From Phallusia mammillata (lineage: Eukaryota > Chordata > Ascidiacea > Phlebobranchia > Ascidiidae), in assembly GCA_003260075.1 (NCBI GenBank), contig QLIY01000184.1:2929-66928 (forward strand): DNA of 64,000 bases, read 5' to 3'. Positions 12,113-33,000 of this stretch are shown here, piece by piece (within the stretch, counting starts at the first letter, position 1; each line of letters begins with the position of its first letter). The notes beneath the pieces are model-generated. The model was not told the origin of the DNA. It searched no databases and saw only the letters and a program-made list of their open reading frames with translations. Position numbers and translations under genes: made by a program.

Positions 12113-13359
12113 TTTTTCAATATTTTATTGAAATATATACGTATAAGACACAAAAACGGAAAGACGAACGAGAATAAAAATAGACCCAATCAAAAAGCGA
12201 CAAGATGGGCTAAAGGCCCGCCCACTTTACCTTAAGGGTCGCAAGTTCATTATTCTTCAGTGCACTTCCATATTCTGAGGTTTTAACCGACTTAAAAAAT
12301 GAAATAAACGTGCACAGCATGGGCAAAGTTCCTCCATACTTATACTCCTGAACCATTTCTAGGCATTCATTAATTAAGTTTAAGTTGTTTTTGGAAAGGT
12401 CGTCAGTATTGTCCCATTCGGGAGGCAGGGCAGCAGGGCGGCAGCCATTTTAATGAAAATTTTAAAGTCATTGTTATTCGGTGTGTATTTGTATTTATCT
12501 GCCAATTGGTCGTACTTATAATATTCCCCCTCAGGGGGGGGGGGAGTTACGTCTTCCCAGTAGCTCTTAACATGTTTACAATGGAAAAATAGGTGCGATA
12601 CAGTTTCGGGACCCTTTAGAAAGAAAAACGCAAAATCAGTTTTTCCAAAGGAGTGGAGTGCTTCGTTTGTCACAATGACACGCAGGTTTAGCTTTATTTG
12701 AAAAGACCTTAATTTGGTTTCGATTGTAGAGTGATAAACTTTTGAATACAGCTTTTCCCAAGGGGTGGTACTTGGTGCGAGGTTCAAGTCCCGTTCCCAC
12801 TTTTTTTGTTGCTTTTCGGGGTAAACCGTTACATATTGTTTTATTTTGTTGCAGAGCGCCTTTGGTGTTTTATACTCCTGAAACATTTCTAGGCATTTAT
12901 TAATTAAGTTTAAGTTGTTTTGGGGAAGGTCATCAGTATTGTCCCGTTCGGGAGGCAGGGCGGCAACCATTTTAATGAAAATTATAAAGTCATTGTTATT
13001 CGGTGTGAATTTGTATTTATCTGCCAATTGGTCGTACTTATAATATTCCCCCTCAGAATTAAGTAAATCGGAATAATCAAGTATTCCTGCATTTATAAGA
13101 GGCTTTAAATAAAATGTTTTTGACCTAAGTGTGACAGATTTTGAGGCCTACAGTGCTCTACTGTGCGTTTTAGGTGATTGAACTACTTACTTCTGATGTC
13201 TGTGATTATCTTCCTTGCCGTTTGTAAGGGGATAATTTAATTGTTGCACATTGTTTCGAGGAAGTTGGCAAGTTGCCTCGAACCCATGACTCTAGTTCCA
13301 TTAAGGACAACGCATTTTTTTCTAAATGTTTCCAGGGGGCTTCGTATTCGACGTCAAGA
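12113..13359 (-). mobile_element. 5'-truncated LINE retrotransposon copy
   Basis: On the minus strand the segment encodes the C-terminal part of a LINE protein. It has the post-RT region (KPLINAGILDYSDLLN, SFQIKLNLRVIVTNEALHSF) and the Cys/His motif region ETVSHLFFHCKHVKSYWEDV of zf-RVT type, ending KNNELATLKVKWAGL and TAG at 12210-12212. The minus-strand 3' end has AATAAAATATTGAAAAAA. A 13-bp direct repeat AAAATTATAGGCT flanks it at 12100-12112 and 13360-13372, the expected target-site duplication of target-primed reverse transcription. The frame is interrupted, and a segment of about 190 bp is repeated around a G run (12534-12544). It is therefore a dead copy or a mosaic of copies. Confidence 0.85.
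12341..13055. repeat. Repeated LINE-internal segment with G run at one edge
   Basis: 12341-12533 and 12871-13055 are about 90 percent alike and both end at the same CCCCCTCA. In the first copy this is followed by 11 G (12534-12544, ten plus one native G). Divergence is higher than in the other G-run pairs, so two different genomic LINE copies may have been joined. Confidence 0.7.
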
Positions 13360-13372
13360 AAAATTATAGGCT

Positions 13373-13828
13373 ACACTATATAAAAGTGAAAGATAAAAGT
13401 TTAGACATATGTTGAAAGTTTGCTTTCCATTTTATGCAATTGATCAAAGAGATTACAATCAATTTTGAAAAGGCGACGTGAGCACTGTAAATACACAACA
13501 AAAGCGGAATGTCTCTGGACTCCAAACTTAACTTTTCACACAGGACATAAAATATGGTAGATTCGCCTGGGGTAAAAAAATGTAGACAAATCAGCTAGAT
13601 TTTATTTGTCAATTTGACAAATAGGTGTGTTTGTTTTGCAATTGTTCGCCAGCCAGCGAATGAATGTAGAAACGACCTAACTGACGTTGTTCGGGCAAGA
13701 CAAAAGAACAGCGTGCCGAGAAAGGCGAAAAACTTAGGAGTGCTTATAAGTACTGAATTTATAGTTGTGAATCCATTCAGCTAAAAAATTTTGGTAAGGT
13801 TAGGTACAACTGATTTTTGCAGGAAAAG
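13373..13828. promoter_or_regulatory. Upstream region of the EMI/EGF gene with SL-type acceptor
   Basis: The minus-strand B55 gene and the plus-strand EMI/EGF gene are divergently transcribed, and this stretch is the proximal part on the EMI/EGF side. Immediately before the start codon lies CTGATTTTTGCAG (ending at 13822), a strong 3' splice site only six bases upstream of ATG. In tunicates such a site so close to the ATG often receives a trans-spliced leader. A short 5' UTR exon upstream is the alternative. Confidence 0.45.
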
Positions 13829-22719
<8,891 letters not shown>

Positions 22720-23319
22720 CAAACTTGTAGTGGAAACCACGTGCAATTCTTCTTTAGGAAGTTAGATTATTCTGTAGTGTTGAACTATATATCAATTACT
22801 TAATGTGTAGATTCTTCAGGATGTTACAAAAGAAATCACTTTGAAATCATAGAATATTTAATTTCAATAATTCGTTTTTTAGTGCAAGATTCCTGTTGAG
22901 TTTTAGCTATTGAAAAAAGACCGCTCACACAATAACTATACCCTCATGATTTGTAACTTTATAGTTTAAATTATAATCTACAAATTAAGATAACTTATAT
23001 GTAACCGTTGTTTTTAAGTTTACCTAATTTCTTATAAAATCTCTTGTAACTTTCCGATTTTCACAACTTTAGCTGATTTGTCTCTAATACAGCCTTTGCA
23101 CTTGCACTTTCTGCCCAACAATCTTAATACAGTGTGAGCCTACTGCCCACTGTGAAATACGAAATACTTATTAACTTTCTGCATTAGGATTTGTATTAGA
23201 TGTAAAATATGATTTAAAAAAACACCCTTAATTACCAAAATTTAATATGATATTAAAAAATCTTTAAAACAATCTTAATTCAAAAGTTGTTTCGCTATGT
23301 CGTAGTGCTACAGTTAGCA

Positions 23320-23325
23320 AATAAA
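23320..23325 (+). promoter_or_regulatory. Candidate polyadenylation signal of the EMI/EGF gene
   Basis: AATAAA lies 600 nt downstream of the stop at 22717-22719 on the same strand. It is the best hexamer seen in the AT-rich stretch that follows the gene. The true site is not provable from sequence. Confidence 0.35.
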
Positions 23326-24074
23326 AGTAAACCATATATGTTGGATTGGAATTTGTAATCAGCAAACCAAGAAGCGTTTGGCAAAGATAAGGGTTTGTAT
23401 TATTTGTATATGTATTTCATGTTAATTACCAACATTTTTTGTGTCTGACAAAGATTTCGTATTAGTTCCATACTAAGATCAACAAGCTATACTAAAAACA
23501 TTACTGTTTACCTCATAAACACAACGCCAATTTCCCATGTAAAGTTTTCAGTAAACGGCATTTATTAGTGTTCATTAGGACATTTTAAAGTTCCCCAACG
23601 GAATAATGTTTAAACATTATCAAGGCATTTATGTCAGTAGATTTTTTTTACACATTTCATATCAAATGCATAATTCTCAAACCTAACAAAAACATTTCGA
23701 CATGTTAGTTATGCGTTAGTTTTGGTGTTACGAACAAAAGGACGCGCTTTTATTGTGACTTTAGCGCAAAAACCACTATGCGAATCAATACAACAGGAAA
23801 AGCCAACTATCGCTAGATGGCAGCACCATTACGTTTGAAGAAACTTCGGGTTTAGCCGCGAGGCGACTGTGAACGTTTTGGGGGTAGGCGAGTCATTGAA
23901 ACGCGAGAGCAGGCAGTTCAAGCTTAAATGTGAGCCAGACAAAAAGAAACGCGAGGCACCATAAAAGGAGATATCACCACCCCGCACGCTCGTCGCCTCA
24001 TCGGTCTGAGTGCATAACTACGAAATTTACAATGTGCATATAAATCAAATAGGAATGGAACAAAAGGGTTTAAA

Positions 24075-24248
24075 ATGAAGAATATGGGTCGGTTCGTGAG
24101 TTTCTTTTGTTACATCTTAGACTGGCTTCCAGAGGAAACATCGTCAGCCGCCCTGTTAACGTACGCGTGGTCGTCCTCTAACTTGTACCTCGACGTGCTG
24201 TACTTGTTCTTCGTACGAAGGACGCTGCAGCCAAAGACAGATTGTTAG
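24075..24248 (+). CDS. Candidate small ORF (57 aa) with overlapping upstream ORF
   Basis: ATG at 24075 opens 57 codons ending TAG at 24246-24248. The peptide starts MKNMGRFVSFFCYILDWLPE and contains hydrophobic stretches (FVSFFCYILDWL; LYLDVLYLFFV) followed by basic RR. It does not resemble a family I know. A seven-codon upstream ORF (ATG at 24055) ends in a TGA that overlaps this ATG (ATGA), a termination-reinitiation layout. The local sequence is more GC-balanced than its surroundings, and a GTACGT donor-like string follows at 24276, so it could be a first exon. Chance ORFs of this size are common; the support is weak. Confidence 0.25.
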   Translation: MKNMGRFVSFFCYILDWLPEETSSAALLTYAWSSSNLYLDVLYLFFVRRTLQPKTDC

Positions 24249-25277
24249 AAAAGCCTAGGTGGTTTAAAGAAATTGGTACGTCGCATATTTATCTGGGAAA
24301 CAATCCTAAAATTTGTGATTCACAACGATTTTTTTCAAATGAGTTATATTTTATTTTGAGGTGCAATTAAAATTTAAAAATGGCGAAAAAAATCTGATGT
24401 CCACGAGGTTCGTTTTAAACCACAAATTCAGTTGCCTAAGGAACGAGAGCGCAACACTGCATCAAATTTCAACTCTGTCTGACAACCGGTCACGGCCGAT
24501 GAAGAATGATTCACCAGTTGCGTAATATATTTCTACAAGAGACACATATGTTGGGACTTTTTGCCGTGTACGAACAATTTTATTTTTTCCATCTGCACCA
24601 ATTCTGGGCTATTTTCTGTATATTTTTTCTTAACTAATTTTTAACGTTGCCCCAAATTTAGTATCTTGCTTAAAGTATTGCTTCAACAAATTTAATTTGT
24701 TTGTTACTGATTACAATGTGATGTTTTTACATAATTTCTCAGTGCATCCTTCGCGCAATAACATGATTTACTATTACAAATTATTGCTTATTAAATTGGC
24801 GTACAGCCGCATACCATTGCGTCATCAGATTTGTCTGGTGTGCCGTGAGAAAAATTTCCGATTTCACCTATTTTGTACTTATATTAAATTTTTTTAGGGT
24901 ATGCCGTGCTTTGCAGCCTTTTGTCAGCGGTTCCAAACCGGGATTTAATTTTTTAAGAGTGTTGCCAAGGACCCCTGGCAATTTTCTTTATGCTTTATCT
25001 GGAGGGCCGGAGAGTAAGGGCCAAACACCTTTTTGGTGGTGCGGACCGAAAATATACTGATGCCCACCTGAACGCGAAATGATATGCCCCAAACAGTTGT
25101 CAAAACACCCCCATTGAGTTAAATATGTGCATTGTGTAGCCAAAATACCCTTTTTGCGCACGGCCCAGTAACAATTCCCCCCGCGGACTGGGTTCGTACT
25201 GTGGATCGTTGTTAGCCGATCTCTGACGAGTTCATTTCAAAAGGTTGCGAAACACTGAACTAAATAAAGAAAAAAAA

Positions 25278-25535
25278 CTGTTATGCGATGCTTGTGAACT
25301 CAACCAACCCATACGAATGATTGTGGGGTTCAAGACCGGGACTCTTTTGATCGCCCTTCAACTCGGTTAGTTTGAAAGGGTTTCAATTACCAGCAGGGTT
25401 GGGGGGGGGGACCTGTTATGCGATGCTTGTGAGCTCAACCAACCCATACGAAGGATTGTGGGGTTCAAGACCGTGACTCTTTTGATTGCCCTTCAACTCG
25501 GTTAGTTTGAAAGGGTTTCAATTACCAGCAGGGTT
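25278..25535. repeat. Tandem near-duplicate around a 10-G run (intergenic)
   Basis: 25278-25400 recurs at 25413-25535 with four or so substitutions. Exactly ten G occupy 25401-25410. It contains GGGGTTCAAGACC, which resembles a Pol III B box, but no tRNA can be folded around it. Confidence 0.85.
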
Positions 25536-27021
25536 CACGTAGGTTGAGAAGTATCGTTACAGTGATTGCTCACAATACACAGATGTTGGCCTTTTGTCTG
25601 TCAATCAATGACAACGGGCGTTTTCTAGAAACAACAGATTATCCTGGAATGTCTACTTGCTTGATTGTGTGCGGGCGTTGCGCTTTGAAGGCAGCAATAG
25701 CTTTCTCTTTATTGAAGTTTACAATTTTTTCTGTTGTTGTTAACTTTTTTCAGTACACGTTTGTTGATACTGTACAACAAAGATGAAACCTAAAATTAAC
25801 AAATGCGTTCCTATAAAAAGCTTTTTATAATTGTTTTTTTTTGAACGGGATTGCTATATATTTAAACATTTCGCTTCTAAAAAAGTTTGTTACAAATTTT
25901 CCACCTCGTTTCAGACCACTTTAAATACAAACGAGATAAATCGCTTATGCATGTCACAAAAATGTCTCTTATTTCGCAAATCAATTTTTATTCAAATGCG
26001 CTTAGTTCTGAAAGATTTTTATACTTATGACGCATGTGGGCTATGCTTGGCATAGGTGACTCACTTCCGTTCTTAACAAATAACGTGTTACTAGCCAAGG
26101 CGATATTAACGGTTTAAATTTGATTCAGTTTGCTTTGAAACGTTCGCATATAACTAAAAAGGGACAATCTACAGCAAACCGTAGGATTCCAAAGCATCGC
26201 CAAAATAAAGAACGTGTACCATACTAAACAAAATTGCGACCGAAAAATAAGCTAATAGCTAACGTGGCAAACCTTTAGATCGCTGGTGTGCAGCCCGAAC
26301 TGGATAAATACAAGGTCCATTAGCGTGCAACAACATAAAGCGCCTAGCTCGCTATTTGGGGGATGAGCAAGGACAACACGATCGAGCAAGTAAAACAACA
26401 GTTAAGACAAGTTTTCGCACCACAGCTATCACTTTGTACAGTCACGAACAACAGGCACGATCGCGGTACTTGAATTTGCTTTGCGTGGTTTCCGGGCTAC
26501 GGAAATTTTTCTCCCTATTCTGCCTGTTGTTTCAGGTTGGTATTTAGGTCAAGCAACAGTGCTGCAGAAGCTAGGATAAACACAAAGGCGCCCCCTCGGC
26601 TAAACAACATTACAGGTGATTTACAATCCTTTTTCACTTCGAGTTGATTGATGTCTCACGAGTGAAGTCGGATTTGTAACTTTCCTTAGGAGCTTAAAAG
26701 TTTCTGTGCCCCAAAACGCCTTTTTAATAAAATTTCTTTTTCTAAAATTTTAACATCTTCCAAACTCAATTTCATGTAACTTGACACCTGGTATTTTTGG
26801 GCAATAAATTTAGAGACGCTGTCGATCAAATTAAAGACGGCGCATTTGTTTGACAGATTTTGGGGCACGACTGACTGTCAATTGGCGCACCCTGAAAGCC
26901 AATTTTTTTTTACAAAGAATGCCCAAAAAACTATCAACCGGTAGGTTGGGGTCAATTTCCAGTTAAAAAAGGTCAAAAGGCTGAGTTTGGGATGACGACT
27001 TTTCCAGCATAATACAACTTA

Positions 27022-30000
27022 CTAGTACTTCTTGACCAGCACGACAAAGACGATGATGAGAATAAGAAGAGCCACACCAAGGATGACTCCTAACACAATG
27101 GCGTCCACATTCACACCTTGATTGCTTCCAGCATTACCACCGCCGTTATCCTGAAATTTGGACAAATATTGGGTTAAAACGGGCATAGTTCAGAAAGATA
27201 TGTGTGAAATAAAATCGATAGCAAAATGTATAGCAATGAATTTCATGGAATATATATATATATACATACAGATATATATATATTTCGTCTAACTGGCACC
27301 ATCAGTTCCTTATTCAAATAGATTACTCTCAGTTCTTCTAACGTATGTGTTTTGGGAACCTCATAATCAGTAAAGTTTTACATTACTGTTGCGTAAACTG
27401 TGCAGGTTTTCTTATTTTGTGTCTCGAGATAAAGTATGGGATGGGCTTTGGCAAATTTTGGTCGTGCATGACGCCAAGATTGTGTTGTGTCCGGTCTGCC
27501 CTGTTGCGAGCAAATAACAAAAGACAACTGGGGAATTTGCCACACAAGTTCGACGGACCGAATATTCAAGAAACTGAAAAGCCATTGAAAGCCTTCGGAC
27601 CTTTTCCTCAATAACTCAATTAGTCTTGAAACGGACGTATTTATCACAGGACGCTGTTGCTTATCAAATGAACCAAATGAACAGTGTTGTATTCACGACA
27701 AATCCAATACTTATGTACAGTAACAGGATGCTTAAAGCCTGTTATTCGTCTTTTTTTCCAAGCACAGTATTTTCACAATAATTAAGACGTTGTTATTGTT
27801 CTGTTTTTTGTCTTACTAAACCAAAATATTGAATGATTTTTTGCAGGTGTATCTTAGTAGTAGAGCAGTTTGACTGCAGAAATTGCAAAGTAAATTCAAC
27901 ACGTTTTAAAAGCATAGTTAATAATTATTGAACCTTCCTAAAAGCCAGTAATTTTTGCAGCACTGGGCTTTAATAGAAATAAAAAAACGTACCGTTGACA
28001 TGGCCGATACCGGTGCGGCAGTAGGTGGCATATCGCTACACATTTTGCCGTCGGAGCCTAGAACTCTTCCCGCCCGACATGAGCACGTTAGGCTTCCCAT
28101 CGTGTTCGTACATTCGTCATCGCAACCGCCATTGTCGGTCATACATTCATTTACGTCTATGAATAGTCGAGTTAGAGATTCAACGTCAAGTAAACTGGTA
28201 AAACCAACCAATTCAACCCTTACTTACCCCAAAAATGTGTGTCATTTTTTGTTTTATTGTGTGAATTCAGTGTTCAAATTTGGAGTGTAATTAAAACGAC
28301 ATTAAAGTGTCAACTTGCTTACCGATACACTGTGGTGCCGAAGAGCTGAATGCGTTTCCGTTGCAAGTTATCTCAGCTTCGCCGGAAATTTCGAATCCCA
28401 TGTAACAATAATATGCGACAACGTTGTCACCACACCTTTTCCACGCTCCGTTCGATATATCAGTAGGTCTGCCACAACTCCCAACTAAAAGCAAAAAGTT
28501 TAATGTTACCACATGAAAACATTTTTTAGCGTAGTTTGAAACTTTGAACGTACATGAATAAATTTTGAACATATTGTAATAGAATGTTTTTCGTTGCATT
28601 AACGTTCTTACTAAAGACAAGTGAATCTCAATCTTTTTGGGTCGCCTCCCTAAACATTGTTTATTTAATCTTACACCCCCTGAATAAATATCAATCAAAA
28701 AGCGCTATTTACTTTAAATAAATAATGTTCACTTTAACACCGATAAGTCCAAACAAATAAAAAATATACACCCAACAATAACACAACTGGATACCCATCT
28801 CAGAGTAATGATGTATTTACTTCAGTTTAATTTCAAAACAAAGGTTGGGAATCAGACCGTGTTACGCCCCACTTTAGGGGGTATAGTGAACCACTGTTGT
28901 GATTACAGGGGGTGGGGAATTTATATTTATAGGATAACGCACAGAATAGTATAGAGAAACTAAAAAGTCTATTTCTTTACCATTAGGATCCTCCCTCCAT
29001 TGGCTGAGGTCTAGCTCTGGAATGTCGCTGCAAGAAACAAAATCAGCGGGAAAGGTAGCTCCGCGGAAAGGGTCGGTTTGCACGCGATCCAGCCCGGAGT
29101 TGTCACAAATTACCCGAGCCATCCCGACTCGGTCCAAAGCAGTCACCTGTAAATATTGTCTGACCATTTTACCAGCTAACAGGACAAATCAAAGAAAAAA
29201 GATCGCAAAGCCCTAAGTGACGATTTTGTTCATTGTATATTTAAAATTTTGTTCACTGTGTGGTTAGGGAAAACACAAAACTGTTAACAGAAATGCAATT
29301 CGTTTCAGTTTACAGCTGTTTAAGTAATTTGCGTACTTGTGCAGGTGTAAAAATTCCTGGATTTTGGTAATAGAATCTATCTCCGTCTCTCAAAAACTTG
29401 AACTGCCTTGCCATGAGACAGGTAAAAATGGGCCCGGCTCTTCCACCGGCAAGGAGATCTTCAGCCAAACCTGCCAGCCATAAGTCGATGTTTCTGCAAA
29501 AACAAATTGCTACTTTTCCGGTGGTCACCAGATGTCCATAGCACAATGGGTGGGAAACCTATAGTTTTGTGGTATATATGAAACTGAAAACGTTTTAACC
29601 CTATTTTAAAACCATGAAAGCGCCACCGACTGTTCATAATAATGTTTCGAGAGGTTATTGCATTTTTGTCGCAAATTGCACGTTGCAAGTTACCGCCAAT
29701 CACCGGGTGTTCTTAAAGATTGATCCTTAGTAATGTCATGCGTGTAAGGACTTAAATAATAAACCAGCAACACGGCAAACCACCTGCCTGATATAGGGAA
29801 TACCCCCTATCTATTTTAGGGGTTTTTAGTTCTCTTTTTTGCGTAATTTGTTATTATACTGGAGACGACAAGATAACACGCTTATCGGACGGTCGATACA
29901 ATGTTGAGGCGGGGAGGGGCCTCTACAACAACAACAACAAAAAATAAAATAAACCAGCAACACGGTATATACCCTGGGTGACCATATAGATCCTGGAGTC

Positions 30001-33000
30001 TCTGTCTAATCGTTGCATTGCTGATCTCGCCGGCCAGATCATCAAATGTATCAGCCCTTGACATGCCACAGTTTTCTCTCCAGTCGTTGTACAGAGGCAG
30101 TCCGTGGTCCCTTCCGCGCTGTAGGTTCAGCGACGCCAAATCAAGTGCCACCTGTATAGCGTTTATTTCAAATTTAATGCAAAATCGCAATAAACGTTGG
30201 AGAATGAATTGTTCTAAATTCATTGGTTTTTGACTTAAAAACTTTTGCCTCGATAACCCATTATAATTGCTTTGGCTTTGAATGTGTTGCAGTGGTGCGC
30301 AAAATTAATAAGCACTACCGGCACTATTACGTTAATGGCACAAGCTGCAATACACATGTGCCTCTGAATTAAAGCCACAATATAATTAAAGATAAATTAA
30401 CTTGTATTGTTAAATAGGGATAGTTCGTTTTGCGTCTAAGGGTATAAATGACATAACCAACCTGGTTTTGAAGGGCAAACAGTTTGTCGCGCAGTTCTTC
30501 GTGCATCATCTGTGTCTGCGTTATTAGCTTGGCGTTCCCCCCCAGCAAACCTGCAAAACGCAAAAATAACATCTGACGTGTAAAGCAACAAACAACTCGG
30601 GAGTTTCTGACCAAAGAAGAGATTAGGCAAACAAACTGAGCAACTGCGGTGAGGCAAACAAACTTAGCAACTGAGCAAATACGTAGAATTTTGTAGGTTT
30701 TCAGAGTAAGTGCGGTAAAAGGGAGTTAACGTTAGCAACAAATCATCGTTCCCATTCAACAAATTTGCCGTTTCACAATTTCACGAAGGAAATTATCTGC
30801 TCAAAATCAATACAGCTGTACAAAAAGAGTTACTTTTCTAAGCATGCTTACAAACACAAAACTGAAATTTGATAAAGTGACACTGCGGCCCGTTTTGGAG
30901 CTTCACAGCCCAATCGCCTCTACGTAAAGTTGGTAATATAACTTACAGCGATTTTTTGACACATCTTGAAAGTGGGTTTAAGCATAATATATGTTGAATT
31001 TGTTTGTGCTATATTTACATGACAAATATCAATTTAAAGCGTTGAAACTCACACAAGATTAAGAGAAAAAATATTTTTTACCTCTAATAATTGGATCGGT
31101 TCCTCCCTGGCGGATAAGCCTCCAAGCAGTAAAGAAGGCTTGGTGAAGGAGAATCGTTGGATAATCAGGATGATTTTCAAAGTTCTCATCAAGGCGTCGG
31201 AATTCCGGCCAGATGGTGGCGTGTCCGAAGCGGAAAGCTGCTGTCGCGAATACATTTGAAACCGTAGGGTTAATGTCAGGATCATAACTGGTGTAGTCTC
31301 CCATCTGCCTCATTCCCTCTGGGCCGATAATTTTCGGGACGTATTCCCTGGAAAAATAAAAATCATTTTTGCACAGACCGTTTCAATACAGGACAATTTA
31401 AATTTAGTAGTGTCCAGAAACGGTAGCAGACCTCTTCAGTAACTCTTAAAAAGTAAACCAATAGAATTTAGAAAACGACGTTTACGACTTACTTCCAATT
31501 TACTACTTGGTGGTAAGCCCCTACAATCTTTCTTGCTTCTTGGTAGATTGTTTCTCCGCTCCAATGGGAGTTCATTTCCTTCAATCTTCGTGCAATTCGG
31601 TTGTGTTCTCGAACCCACAAAGTGTGGATTGTGGAAAGGGTGAGATGTTCGCTTACTCTGAGTGCAATAAACAGGGATGTTGAATGACATTACAAATGCC
31701 AAGTTCTATTGCCAAAGGACTTGAAACAGGTGGACATGTTTAAATCGATAATAATCCAAACTGCGTGCGCTACAATACGCATCGACGAATGATGTATGAT
31801 CGGTATGTAACGTTTACAAATACAGAAAGCGTGCTTTACCGGCCATCACCAGCATGGAAACATGGAATCTGTTCTCCGGTTGCGTCGAATTGGTCTTGTA
31901 CGCACGGGTTACTTGGGTTGAACGGCAGAAATTCACGGTTGCCTGTCAACAGAAACCCATAGTACAAAAACAAACATAAAAACGAAAAGAAATATCCTCA
32001 AGACGGGTATTGGTGTCATCCCTTTAAAATATCTTTTAGTCACGAGTTTCAAAATATTTTGCTATACTGCAGGAAAATGGAAAGAAAACGTTACAAACAG
32101 TTGTTTAAAAAGTAGTTAAGCTAGGTGGCTCCAAGTCCGCAAATTAAGGGGTTGCAACGTAATGAGTGGTGATGCCAAAACATTTGAACCTTCACAATCT
32201 AAACGCCGCCAACAAAGCCTATGATTGACCATCATTTTCTCGGCAAATTCCTATTTTGCGGTTCAGTAATTCACGTTTTTGTGTTAGAATGTTTAAAGGC
32301 TCGAAAAGGTTGGCAGCAAGCTTCTCCTAAAGATACCACGGTCTGACCAATCCTATACAGCAGGGGTGGGCAACCTGCGGCCCGCGGGCCGCATGCGGCC
32401 CTTCATTAAAGGTTGTGCGGCCCGCAGAGACGCTTGGATTTCAAAAGTACTGGCAAACGAGTCCAATTATTACATATTTTTGAGCTGATTAATGCGCCTG
32501 ATGCTAGTTTTCTGCGATCTGGCAAAATGTGGTTAGAATCAAATACGAATTATACTTGTAGTTAAGCATATTTGGTAAGAAACAAAGCAAAATCACTTTG
32601 TGCTATGCACATGTGCGGCCCGCGATCCAATTTTGACATTTATAATTGGCCCTACAGTAAAAAAGGTTGCCCACCCCTGCTATACAGTTACCATTTATCG
32701 ACATTGACGAAAGTCGAACTACAAAAATAGAGTCGATAGATATTTGAATGCATACCGATTTTAAAGACCCCCACAAAAATCATCAATCAGCCACTGGAAA
32801 ATACTTGCTCGTTTTGACAATTAAATTCGAATTGACCAACGCTCGTACTTTAAAAATGTAAACCTTACACCAACATCGATGACTAACCTGTGTCAGTAAA
32901 ACGATCGTTCGTCCTCATCAGACCATCCTGTGTGGTGAGGTTGCGAAGAGCACGGGCGAGTGCATGCGAACTGCCGTAAACCTTTGTAGTAAATGTAAAG

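Larger units (their letters stand above)
22720..27021. other. Intergenic region between convergent EMI/EGF and peroxidase genes
   Basis: The stretch holds the presumed 3' UTRs of both genes, the small ORF at 24075-24248 and the G-run duplication at 25278-25535. A minus-strand 60-codon frame at 26686-26868 (ending RRFGAQKLLSS) is recorded but not called. No other gene was recognised. Confidence 0.4.

Noticed and set aside
25430-25475. tRNA-like B box (GGTTCAAGACC)
   Set aside because: No A box at proper distance and no cloverleaf could be formed. The duplicate copy is an assembly effect.
26686-26868. Minus-strand 60-codon frame ending GAQKLLSS
   Set aside because: The composition looks coding-like, but there is no recognisable family and no neighbouring exon. 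Support is insufficient.
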